Assembly (NCBI RefSeq): GCF_009746125.1
Contig: NZ_CP041352.1
Coordinates: 2,464,436 to 2,528,435, forward strand
From: Casimicrobium huifangae
Lineage (GTDB): Bacteria > Pseudomonadota > Gammaproteobacteria > Burkholderiales > Casimicrobiaceae
Direction: 5' to 3'
Length of the DNA: 64,000 nucleotides
The notes under the pieces are model-generated. The model was not told the DNA's origin. It searched no databases and worked only from the letters and a program-made list of their open reading frames with translations. The translations under genes were made by a program, and so were the position numbers. Numbering within the stretch: the first letter of the stretch is position 1; each line of letters opens with the position of its first letter. Shown here one piece after another: positions 26,985 through 34,703 of the stretch.

Positions 26985-27743
26985 TCAGCCCGAGCTGCGG
27001 CCGTGATACGCCACCGCAAGCTGCTCAATGATTTGCTGCACGCGACCGATCGCGAGGTCAAGCGTAGCGTCGATGTTTGCGTGCGAAATGGCGCGCATAC
27101 TGTCACCACACCCGGCAGCCCAGTTGGACACCGCGCACAGATGGGCGTAACGAAGCGAAAGCTCGCGCGCCAGGGCGGCTTCAGGCATGCCAGTCATGCC
27201 GACCAGCGTCGCGCCATCGCGCTGCATGCGCGCGATCTCGGCAGCGGTTTCCAGTCGCGGGCCTTGTGTGGCTGCGTAGACGCCACTTGCCACCACCGCG
27301 ACTGCCGACGCGCCGGCAGCGGCCAGCACCTGGTCTCGCAGTTCATCGCTGTAGGGGCGGGTGAAGTCAACGTGAGTCACCTTGCGGTCGCTGCCATCGC
27401 AATAGGTGTGCTCGCGACCATAGGTGTAATCAATGATCTGCTCGGGTACCGCAATGACCCCGGGGCCAACGTTCTGCGCCATGCCTCCGACGGCTGCGAC
27501 GGCCACGATATCGGTCGCGCCGGATTCACGCAGAGCCCAGATGTTGGCGCGGTAATTGACGCGATGCGGCGCCAGAACGTGACCGGGCCCGTGTCGCGGC
27601 AAAAAAAGTACTGGCGCACCGCCGATCTCGCCGACCACCAGCGGCCCCGAGGGATCGCCATAGGGCGTGCGCACAATCTGGCGGCGGACGACATTCATGC
27701 GTCCCAGTCCTGCCAGTCCACTGCCACCAATTACCGCCAGCAT
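26985..27743 (-). CDS. Purine phosphorylase of the MTA/MTI phosphorylase family, probable S-methyl-5'-thioinosine phosphorylase
   Basis: A 252-residue PNP/MTAP-fold enzyme. The N-terminal IGGSGLAGLG phosphate site, LPRHGPGHVLAPHRVNYRANIWAL, the AVAAVGGMAQNVGPG segment and GMTGMPEAALARELSLRYAHL are typical. Human MTAP recognises adenine through two Asp in a TDYDCW motif. Here the aligned motif reads SNWAAG, with Asn in the first position as in 6-oxopurine phosphorylases, which favours methylthioinosine (hypoxanthine product) over methylthioadenosine. This fits with the MTA-deaminase-like gene in the same window. Substrate assignment is inference from that motif and context. Confidence 0.82.
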   Translation of the reverse strand: MLAVIGGSGLAGLGRMNVVRRQIVRTPYGDPSGPLVVGEIGGAPVLFLPRHGPGHVLAPHRVNYRANIWALRESGATDIVAVAAVGGMAQNVGPGVIAVPEQIIDYTYGREHTYCDGSDRKVTHVDFTRPYSDELRDQVLAAAGASAVAVVASGVYAATQGPRLETAAEIARMQRDGATLVGMTGMPEAALARELSLRYAHLCAVSNWAAGCGDSMRAISHANIDATLDLAIGRVQQIIEQLAVAYHGRSSG

Positions 27744-27830
27744 AAATACGTTCGCTTGAGAGCCATGGGTTAAACCGGTATTCTCGCAGTATTGTCACTC
27801 GCGCCGACGGGCGCTCAGGTCCTCACCAGC

Positions 27831-28985
27831 ATGTACCTCACCCGATTGCTGCAATTGATGTCGGAGCGCGAAGCCTCTGACTTGTTCATCTCCGCCGGGG
27901 CGCCGATTCACCTGAAGATCAACAACGATACGTTGCCTGTCAGTACGCAGATCATTGATGCGGCGACGGCAAAGAAGATCGCGTACGAGGTGATGAATGA
28001 GGAGGAAATTGCCCGCTTCGAGCGCGACTGGGAAATGAACCTCTCGCATATCGAGCCGGAGTTCGGCAATTTCCGCGTCAATATCCTGAAGCAGCGCGGC
28101 AGCGTTTCGATGGTGGTGCGTTACATCCGCAGCAACATTCCGTCGTTTGCATCGCTGAATCTGCCACCCGTGCTGCTCGACCTCGCGCTTGAAAAGCGCG
28201 GCCTGATTCTGATGGTGGGCTCGACCGGTTCCGGCAAATCGACGTCGCTGTCGGCGATGATCGATCATCGCAATTCCAGCACCACCGGGCACATCCTCAC
28301 CGTCGAAGACCCGATCGAATACCTGTTGCGTCACAAGCGCTGCGTCGTCAACCAGCGCGAGGTGGGCCACGACACCAGAAGCTACGAGAACGCGCTCGCC
28401 AACGCGTTGCGCGAAGCCCCCGATCTGCTGCTGATCGGCGAGGTACGTGATCGCGCAACCATGCAGCACGCCCTGACCCATGCGCTGACCGGTAACCTCT
28501 GCCTCACGACGCTGCACGCCACCAACAGCTACCACGCCCTGTCGCGCATCATCAACATGTACCCGCAAGATGCGCGCTCGGGCCTGCTGGCCGACCTCTC
28601 CTACGGTCTCAAGGCGATCATCGGCCAGCGTCTGGTGAAAACCAAGAACGGCAGCCTGCAGCCGGCCGTTGAAGTGCTGATCAACACCAAACTGGTCGCC
28701 GAGTTCATTGCCGCTGGCGAAATGCACAAGATCAAGGAGGCGATGGAACAGAGCCTCACGCCAGGCTCCTGCACCTTCGAGCAGGCGCTGGCCAAGCTTT
28801 ACCTTGCCGGCACCATCGACTACGAACAGGCGCTGTCGGCGTCCGATTCACCGACCAATCTTGCCTGGCTCATCAATCAGTCGCAGCAGCACGCGCAGGC
28901 GAGCGGCAGCCGCGCGCGTGGGCAACCCTCTGCCAACTTCGATGAATTTGATCTCGCCGGGCGGCAGCCTGAGGCGGCCCGCTGA
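27831..28985 (+). CDS. pilU: PilT/PilU-family type IV pilus retraction ATPase (PilU-like)
   Basis: A 384-residue hexameric secretion-type ATPase. It has an N-terminal PilT_N region (MSEREASDLFISAGAPIHLKI), Walker A GSTGSGKST, an Asp box in TVEDPIEYLL, Walker B DLLLIGEVRD and a His box TLHATNSYHALSRI. PilU acts with PilT in pilus retraction and twitching. Sequence around the N-terminus resembles PilU more than PilT. The ATG at 27831 is chosen, while a TTG at 27792 in the same frame is possible. The C-terminal tail is Gln/Ala-rich and probably disordered. No other pilus gene is adjacent. Confidence 0.88.
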   Translation: MYLTRLLQLMSEREASDLFISAGAPIHLKINNDTLPVSTQIIDAATAKKIAYEVMNEEEIARFERDWEMNLSHIEPEFGNFRVNILKQRGSVSMVVRYIRSNIPSFASLNLPPVLLDLALEKRGLILMVGSTGSGKSTSLSAMIDHRNSSTTGHILTVEDPIEYLLRHKRCVVNQREVGHDTRSYENALANALREAPDLLLIGEVRDRATMQHALTHALTGNLCLTTLHATNSYHALSRIINMYPQDARSGLLADLSYGLKAIIGQRLVKTKNGSLQPAVEVLINTKLVAEFIAAGEMHKIKEAMEQSLTPGSCTFEQALAKLYLAGTIDYEQALSASDSPTNLAWLINQSQQHAQASGSRARGQPSANFDEFDLAGRQPEAAR

Positions 28986-29037
28986 CTCCTGCGATGATTG
29001 ACATCAACCTACCCGTAATACGACCCAAACGCCAGAC

Positions 29038-29955
29038 ATGACGGCACTGCGCCAGCTTGAATTTCCTGATGCCGCACCACTTGAACTGGTGAGTGTTGGC
29101 GACTGGTGGCGGTTTGCGGTGAGTTGTCTGGTCCGGTCCGACGCAGAATTCGGCCAGAGCAGTGCCGATGCCGGCCAGGATGCGCTGTTTCTGGTGCTGG
29201 GCGCGCTCGATTTGCCGCTGGACAGTTTCGACCAGATGCACGGCTTCGCGCTGACCAACAGCGAGCGCAAGCACGTCTTCAACGCCCTGCGCAAACGTGT
29301 CCTTGATCGCGTACCGACGGCTTACGTGCTCGGTTTCGCCGAACAGATGGGGCTGCGCTTCCTGGTCGACGAACGGGTACTGATCCCGCGGTCCTACATC
29401 GGCGAGCTGCTTGCCGGCGGCCTGCATGATTGCATCAACGACCCGGCCAGTATCGCCAGTGTGCTTGACCTCTGTACCGGGTCAGGTTGCCTCGCGATCC
29501 TCGCGGCCAACGCCTTCCCCGACGCCGATGTCACCGCAGTGGATATTTCGGCTGACGCGCTGGACGTGGCGCGCGAGAACGTGGCCCTGCATGGCCTGGA
29601 CGATGTCGTTTCCCTGCATCAGGGCGACCTTTTTGCACCACTCGGCAAGGCCCGTTTTGACCTAATCATCAGCAATCCGCCCTACGTCACCGCTGAAAGC
29701 ATGGCGATGCTGCCGCAAGAGTTTCGCCACGAGCCTGAGCTTGCCCTCGCGGCGGGTGATGACGGCAACGACATCCTGCGCCGCATGCTGCAGGAGGCAA
29801 AAGCCCATCTCACGCCGGATGGCATCCTGCTGGTCGATATGGGCCACAACCGTGATCTGGTCGAAGCCGCCTTTCCGCGCCTGCCCTTCATGTGGCTGGC
29901 GACAGAGTCCGGTGATGCCGGCGTCTTCATGCTGCACGCCAGGGATCTGCCGTGA
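29038..29955 (+). CDS. prmB: 50S ribosomal protein L3 glutamine methyltransferase
   Basis: A 305-residue HemK-family methyltransferase that N5-methylates a glutamine of ribosomal protein L3. Motifs: PTAYVLGFAEQMGLRFLVDE upstream of the RSYIGELL region, SAM motif LDLCTGSGCLAILAANAFP, and the catalytic ISNPPYVTAE. The N-terminal region and RSYIGELLAGGL match PrmB rather than PrmC. The next gene starts four bases before its stop (overlap GTGA), so the two are coupled. Confidence 0.93.
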   Translation: MTALRQLEFPDAAPLELVSVGDWWRFAVSCLVRSDAEFGQSSADAGQDALFLVLGALDLPLDSFDQMHGFALTNSERKHVFNALRKRVLDRVPTAYVLGFAEQMGLRFLVDERVLIPRSYIGELLAGGLHDCINDPASIASVLDLCTGSGCLAILAANAFPDADVTAVDISADALDVARENVALHGLDDVVSLHQGDLFAPLGKARFDLIISNPPYVTAESMAMLPQEFRHEPELALAAGDDGNDILRRMLQEAKAHLTPDGILLVDMGHNRDLVEAAFPRLPFMWLATESGDAGVFMLHARDLP

Positions 29956-31049
29956 AGAAGGCCGTCATACTGGTTGGCGGCGGGCACGCGCATGTCGAGG
30001 TGCTGCGCCAGCTTTCGCTGAAGCCGAGCAACGATTTCGATATCGCCCTATTCGACCCGAGCCCAAGCGTCTGGTATTCCGGCATGCTGCCGGGCGTGAT
30101 CGCCGGCCACTACGAACCATCAGAGGCGAAAATCAACCTCTGGGCGCTGTGCCAGCGCGCGCGCGTGCGCTTCTTCGAAACGCCGATCCTCACGGTGAAT
30201 GGCGATAACCACCGCATTGAGAGCGGCCTCGGCGAGCGCCACCGCTTTGATCTGCTGTCCCTCGACATTGGCAGTGTTGCCCGGCCGCTGCCAGCGTCCC
30301 CCGGCGCTTACGTGGTCAGCGTCAAACCAATCGACGCACTGCTGACCGCGATCACTGAATTTGAGAGCGTCCGCTCCAGTGCATTGATGGTGCGGGTCGT
30401 CGGTGGCGGTGCAGCGGCCGTGGAAGTCGCGCTGGCGCTCGCGTGGCGCTGGCGTGAATCGACCCGCCGGCGGGTCTCCATCGTTGCTGCGACCACGCTG
30501 CTGGATGGCTTTCCGCCGCGGGTACGCCGCCTCGCGTTGCAAGCCTGCAAACGCCTCGGCGTGAGCGTGCTGGAAAAATCCCCGGTTCGCCAGATCGATC
30601 CCACCCGCCTGCGGCTGGAAAACGGCAACCTGGTGGAAACGCAGCTCACCGTGCTGGCGACCGGCTACGCGCCGGCCTCTCTGCTCGACAAGGCGGTACT
30701 CAGCAAATCCGACAATGGCAGCGTCGCTGTTGATGCCCAGCTTCGATGCCTGCGCTACCCAACCATTTTCGCTGCGGGCGACTGCGCCGATGTCGCCGGT
30801 CTGAAGTTGCCGAAGTCGGGGGTCTATGCTGTCCGCCAAGGCCCGTTACTGGCCGCCAATCTGCTCGCAGCCATTCATGACCAACCGCTGCAGAACTATC
30901 AGCACAATCCCCATGCACTTAACCTGATTTCGCTCGGCGAGCAGCGCGCGATCGCCGTACGCAATGGTTTGTCGGTGGCCGGCGGTATGGTCTGGCGGTG
31001 GAAAGATTCCATCGACCGCAAGTGGATGCACAAGTACGCGCTCGACTGA
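29952..31049 (+). CDS. FAD/NAD(P)-dependent oxidoreductase (SelD-associated/NDH-2-like family)
   Basis: A 365-residue flavoprotein, read from GTG and coupled to prmB. The N-terminal FAD site is ILVGGGHAHVEVLRQL, followed by WYSGMLPGVIAGHY. A second Rossmann motif MVRVVGGGAAAVEVALALA binds NAD(P)H, and TIFAAGDCADV is the flavin-ribityl site near the C-terminus. Cys pairs of disulfide reductases are absent. The GHAHVEVL and YSGMLPG motifs are typical of the FAD proteins often fused to or neighbouring selenide-water dikinase (SelD), and of related NADH dehydrogenase-like proteins. No selD gene is nearby, so a selenium role is not supported here; a respiratory or redox role is possible. Confidence 0.8.
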   Translation: MKKAVILVGGGHAHVEVLRQLSLKPSNDFDIALFDPSPSVWYSGMLPGVIAGHYEPSEAKINLWALCQRARVRFFETPILTVNGDNHRIESGLGERHRFDLLSLDIGSVARPLPASPGAYVVSVKPIDALLTAITEFESVRSSALMVRVVGGGAAAVEVALALAWRWRESTRRRVSIVAATTLLDGFPPRVRRLALQACKRLGVSVLEKSPVRQIDPTRLRLENGNLVETQLTVLATGYAPASLLDKAVLSKSDNGSVAVDAQLRCLRYPTIFAAGDCADVAGLKLPKSGVYAVRQGPLLAANLLAAIHDQPLQNYQHNPHALNLISLGEQRAIAVRNGLSVAGGMVWRWKDSIDRKWMHKYALD

Positions 31050-31227
31050 GCGACGAGACGGTTCAAGCGCGCCGTCGCACAGCAACGGCTTCGATGCGAA
31101 AGCCTCGTCTGCATTGGGCTTGGTGCCCGTTTTAGCAATAAGTCGAGAATCAGTCTTTTCGACGGTTTAGCCCTGATTCGACGGCACTTTCAGCAGAAAG
31201 CTGCCGGCGGTGACGGTGGATCGACGC

Positions 31228-31623
31228 TTACTCTGCCACCGCGTCAACGTATTGCCAGTGGCCGCCGCTGCTCGCGTCCCGCACAAACCGGCTCAATTCC
31301 TCGAGCCGCTGCGCCGGGCCGCCACCAGGCGGACGGTTGCGGGCAACGAATTCGACGAAGCCTTCGCTGTCCGACGTGGTCCATGCCCGTTTGACCGTCA
31401 GCCCCAGCCATTTGACGCCGGAATCGAAGCGCTCCATCTGCTCCGGTCGCGTCGACGGATGCCAGGTGTCGAGCAGGTAGTCACGCAGACCGAGCACATA
31501 GGCGCTGTAGCGCGACCGCATCAGCGCCTCGGGTGTCGGCGCCTGCAGGTAATACGCCCCCGCGTGAAAGCGGCCGCAGCACTGCCGGTAGTCAGCAGGC
31601 AATCCGCAGGGGCAGGCAGCCAT
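31228..31623 (-). CDS. YchJ/UPF0225 family SEC-C motif protein
   Basis: A 131-residue protein. The N-terminal SEC-C zinc motif is MAACPCGLPADYRQCCGRFH, and the body has the UPF0225 pattern (APTPEALMRSRYSAYVLG, DYLLDTWHPSTRPE, WLGLTV, VEFVAR), an NTF2-like fold. Function is unknown; the SEC-C motif suggests metal or protein binding. E. coli YchJ has a second C-terminal SEC-C motif, which is missing here. It sits just downstream of the SDR gene (17-base gap) on the same strand. Confidence 0.88.
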   Translation of the reverse strand: MAACPCGLPADYRQCCGRFHAGAYYLQAPTPEALMRSRYSAYVLGLRDYLLDTWHPSTRPEQMERFDSGVKWLGLTVKRAWTTSDSEGFVEFVARNRPPGGGPAQRLEELSRFVRDASSGGHWQYVDAVAE

Positions 31624-31639
31624 TGCTACAGAAGCGGTG

Positions 31640-32545
31640 TCAGCCGCGCAGTTTGGCCTTCAGCGCCGCACTGATTTCCGGCCGCTCGGCGAACGGATCG
31701 GTCGGGTTGCGCACGGCGGTGATGTCGCTCATCCGCGTGGCCACATTGCCCAGCGCGTGCGGGTGGCTGAAGATGTAGAAGCGACCGGTGTCCACCGCAT
31801 CAAACACCATCTCCGCCATCATCGCCGCCGTGACCTTGCCCGAAGTCACCGCCTTGCTGGTTTGTGCCTGGGCAACCAGTTGCGACAGTGTGGGGCCTTC
31901 GTCGTTCTTCAGTTCCGCCGGACGGTTGCGGTGGGACTGCGCGATGCCCGTGGCAATGAAGTACGGGCAGAGCACCGATGCCGTCACCTGATCGCTGACC
32001 AGCTTCAAGTCCTGATAAAGCGTTTCAGTCAGCGACACCACGGCGTGTTTGGAAACGTTGTAGACGCCCATCGTGGGGGCATTGAGCATGCCCGCCATCG
32101 ACGCCGTGTTGATGATGCAGCCGCGATAGTCGGGCTCTGCTTTGGCGCGCGCCAGCATCATCGGGGTGAACGCCTTGACGCCGTAGACGACGCCCATGAC
32201 GTTGACGCCCATCACCCAGTCCCAGTCCTTGAGCGTGTTCTCCCAGATCAGGCCGCCAGAGCCAACGCCCGCGTTATTGAACACCCAGTGCGGTGCGCCG
32301 AAGCGCGCTTTCGTCGCCGCTGCAAGTACCTCGACCTGATCATGTTTCGATACATCAACGCGCTGGGCCAGCACCTGAACGCCCGTCGCCGCGATCTCGG
32401 CGGACGCGGCATCCAGCGCGCCCTGCTCCACGTCCGCCATCACAATGTTGTAGCCGCGACTCGCGCCGAGCCGTGCGAATTCAAGCCCGAAGCCAGAAGC
32501 CGCACCGGTGATGACGATTGTCTTGCTGCCCTTGCCTGCGCTCAT
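31640..32545 (-). CDS. Short-chain dehydrogenase/reductase (SDR)
   Basis: A 301-residue NAD(P)-dependent oxidoreductase. Cofactor motif ITGAASGFGLEFARLG (TGxxxGxG), NNAGVGSGG, catalytic Ser in NTASMAG, and YNVSK with the catalytic Tyr and Lys. The ATG at 32545 overlaps the stop of the upstream MDR gene (ATGA), so they are coupled. The frame open to 32698 overlaps that gene and is rejected. Substrate unknown. Its position at the 3' end of a fatty-acid catabolic cluster suggests a lipid- or alcohol-derived substrate. Confidence 0.88.
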   Translation of the reverse strand: MSAGKGSKTIVITGAASGFGLEFARLGASRGYNIVMADVEQGALDAASAEIAATGVQVLAQRVDVSKHDQVEVLAAATKARFGAPHWVFNNAGVGSGGLIWENTLKDWDWVMGVNVMGVVYGVKAFTPMMLARAKAEPDYRGCIINTASMAGMLNAPTMGVYNVSKHAVVSLTETLYQDLKLVSDQVTASVLCPYFIATGIAQSHRNRPAELKNDEGPTLSQLVAQAQTSKAVTSGKVTAAMMAEMVFDAVDTGRFYIFSHPHALGNVATRMSDITAVRNPTDPFAERPEISAALKAKLRG

Positions 32546-33549
32546 GCCAGTTTCACCAGTTGTTTGCCGAAATTCTTGCCACGCAGCAGATCGAAAAATG
32601 CCTGCGGTGCATTGGCGAGGCCATCGGTGATGGACTCGCGATATTTGAGTTTGCCGGTCGCCACCAGCGTGCCCAGTTCGGTGAGCCCGGCCGGCCAATG
32701 CTCCATGTGCTCACTGACAATGAAGCCCTGCACCTTCAGGCGCGACTGCAGGATTAGTTGCGGCGCTGCCATCGGAATCGGCGCGCCGTTGTAGCCGGAG
32801 ATCATGCCGCACATGGCGATGCGGCCAAACGCGTTCATGCGCAGCATCACGGCATCAAGAATGCTGCCGCCCACGTTTTCGAAATGGCCGTCAATGCCCT
32901 TCGGCGTCACGGCCTTGAGCGCAGCGTAAAAGTCCTTGGGCTCGGGGTGTGCCTTGTAGTCGATACAGGCATCAAAGCCAAGTTCGCCGGTGACGTAGTC
33001 GCATTTGTCCTTGCCGCCCGCCACGCCGATGACCGTGCAACCTTTCAGCTTCGCCAATTGGCCGACGACTGACCCGACGGCGCCGGAGGCAGCATCGACG
33101 CACACCGTTTCGCCCGCCTTGGGTTCGCAGATCTTGTTCAGGCCGTACCAGGCCGTCATGCCCGGCATGCCAACGACGCCGAGATACGCGGACAACGGGA
33201 TGTGCGTGGTGTCCACCTTGCGGATATCACCGCGACCGGTCGCCGTCGAGTAGAGCTGCCAGCCACCCATGCCGACGACCTTGTCGCCGACCGCGAACGC
33301 CGGGTTACGCGACTCGACCACCCCACCGACGGTGCCGCCGATCATCGTCTCGTTCAGCGGTTGCGGCTGGGCGTAGCTCTTGGCATCGCTCATGCGGCCC
33401 CGCATGTAGGGGTCGAGCGAGAGGTAGGCATTCTTGATGCGCACTTGCCCCTCGTCGAGCGGCGCCAAGGCCACCTCTTCCAGACGGAAATTCTCGGCCG
33501 ACGGCGCGGTGGTGGGGCGCGATGCGAGAACGATGCGTTGGTTATTCAT
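32542..33549 (-). CDS. MDR-family NADP-dependent oxidoreductase (CurA/leukotriene B4 dehydrogenase-like)
   Basis: A 335-residue zinc-independent medium-chain reductase. Features: an N-terminal catalytic part with SLDPYMRGRMSDAKSYA, GMPGMTAWYGL, the nucleotide-binding AASGAVGSVVGQLAKLKG, and FENVGGSILDAV. This subfamily reduces the alkene bond of alpha,beta-unsaturated ketones with NADPH (CurA, prostaglandin reductase). No zinc-binding Cys cluster is seen. It overlaps the SDR gene downstream by four bases. A palindromic repeat pair lies just upstream, separating it from the next SDR gene. Confidence 0.9.
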   Translation of the reverse strand: MNNQRIVLASRPTTAPSAENFRLEEVALAPLDEGQVRIKNAYLSLDPYMRGRMSDAKSYAQPQPLNETMIGGTVGGVVESRNPAFAVGDKVVGMGGWQLYSTATGRGDIRKVDTTHIPLSAYLGVVGMPGMTAWYGLNKICEPKAGETVCVDAASGAVGSVVGQLAKLKGCTVIGVAGGKDKCDYVTGELGFDACIDYKAHPEPKDFYAALKAVTPKGIDGHFENVGGSILDAVMLRMNAFGRIAMCGMISGYNGAPIPMAAPQLILQSRLKVQGFIVSEHMEHWPAGLTELGTLVATGKLKYRESITDGLANAPQAFFDLLRGKNFGKQLVKLA

Positions 33550-33577
33550 GCTTGCGTATCCTTCGATTCGGTAAATG

Positions 33578-33695
33578 CCTCCCCTGCAGCGCAGGGGAGG
33601 TGGCGCGAAGCGCCGGCGGGGTCATGCAGCGGCGACCGCAACTCAATCAACCCCTCTGTCGCCGCGGGCGACCTCTCCGCTGCGTTGCAGGAGAG
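33578..33695. repeat. Pair of inverted REP-like palindromes between the MDR and SDR genes
   Basis: Two palindromic units face each other: CTCCCCTGC-AGC-GCAGGGGAGG then GGCGCGAAGCGCC at 33578-33622, and the reverse-complement-related unit at 33650-33695. Each unit is one GC-rich hairpin plus a short second stem and a G-rich end. The arrangement of two inverted units is like BIMEs. The same architecture is found inside the acyl-CoA dehydrogenase gene at 35794-35929. Confidence 0.7.
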
Positions 33696-33722
33696 ACATT
33701 CGAAGGGTCATTCGTCGACCCC

Positions 33723-34520
33723 TTAGCCCCCAGTCACTGCCGACACACCACCGTCAACCGCCAGCGTTTGCCCGGTGATGTGTTTGCCGGCATCGGACGC
33801 GAACAGCAGCGCCGCTCCCTTCAAGTCTTCGTCGTCGCCAATGCGCAGCAGCGGCGCATGCTTGGCGATCTCATCGCTGCCGCCTGCGGCCTGCATCAAG
33901 CCCTTGGTCATCTTGCTCGGGAAGAAGCCCGGAGCCAGCGCGTTGACGCGGATGCCGTAGCGCCCCCATTCAGCCGCCAGTGTGCGGGTGAAATTGATCA
34001 CCGCCGCCTTCGATGTGTTGTAGGCAATGGTCTTCATGAACGGTGGATTGCCACCTAGACCCGCAATCGAGGCCACGTTGATCACGCTACCCGTCGTGCG
34101 CGGGATCATGCTGGCCTTGCCAATTGCCTGCGTCAGCACGAAGATGCCGCGCACATTGAGGTTCATCACCTTGTCCCACGCCTCCAGCGGGTGATCTTCC
34201 GCCGGAGCGCCCCAGGTGGCGCCGGCGTTGTTAACCAGAATGTCCACCTCGCCGAGCCGGTTGATCGCCTCGCCCGCCAGCGCCAGCGCGCCCTGCGTAT
34301 CGCCGCAGTCGGCAGCGATCGCCGATGCGTCGATACCAGCAGCCTTCAGCTCGGCCACCGCCTCATCCAGCTCGGATTGTTTACGCGATGACAGGACGAC
34401 TTTCGCGCCCGCCTCGCCAAGCGCATGCGCAATCTGCAAGCCAAGGCCGCGCGAGCCGCCGGTAATCAGGGCGCTTTTGCCCGTGAGGTCGAACAAATTC
34501 TTGATGTTGCGGGCAGTCAT
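33723..34520 (-). CDS. Short-chain dehydrogenase/reductase (3-oxoacyl reductase-like SDR)
   Basis: A 265-residue SDR with a classical pattern: cofactor motif ITGGSRGLGLQIAHAL, NNAGATWGAP, catalytic Ser in INVASIAGLGG, Tyr-Lys in AYNTSKAAVINFTR, and the C-terminal TGQTLAVDGG. Similar proteins act as 3-oxoacyl reductases or as SDRs of unknown substrate next to acyl-CoA dehydrogenases. Upstream on the same strand is a small membrane-protein gene. It is separated from the MDR gene by the repeat pair. Role in the lipid cluster is inferred from position. Confidence 0.9.
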   Translation of the reverse strand: MTARNIKNLFDLTGKSALITGGSRGLGLQIAHALGEAGAKVVLSSRKQSELDEAVAELKAAGIDASAIAADCGDTQGALALAGEAINRLGEVDILVNNAGATWGAPAEDHPLEAWDKVMNLNVRGIFVLTQAIGKASMIPRTTGSVINVASIAGLGGNPPFMKTIAYNTSKAAVINFTRTLAAEWGRYGIRVNALAPGFFPSKMTKGLMQAAGGSDEIAKHAPLLRIGDDEDLKGAALLFASDAGKHITGQTLAVDGGVSAVTGG

Positions 34521-34547
34521 GAAATCCTCCTGAAAAACTTGAACTCG

Positions 34548-34703
34548 TCATTTGTCGCGGTTCTGCAGCCAGATCACCAGCAGCATCAGCCCGCAGCCGA
34601 GAATGGCCGTTGTCCAGCCCCATGCCGTGCCCTGCGCGCCGAGAAACCCGCCGGCGAACATCAGCACGGCGCCGATCATGCGCAATACGTCATCACGTTT
34701 CAT
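34548..34703 (-). CDS. Small two-span membrane protein
   Basis: A 51-residue protein with two hydrophobic segments (about residues 7-25 and 27-46) and a charged end (LQNRDK). The ATG at 34703 is chosen because GGAGG lies seven bases upstream, and its ATG overlaps the TGA of the acyl-CoA dehydrogenase gene (TGATG), indicating translational coupling. No family recognised. Confidence 0.65.
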   Translation of the reverse strand: MKRDDVLRMIGAVLMFAGGFLGAQGTAWGWTTAILGCGLMLLVIWLQNRDK

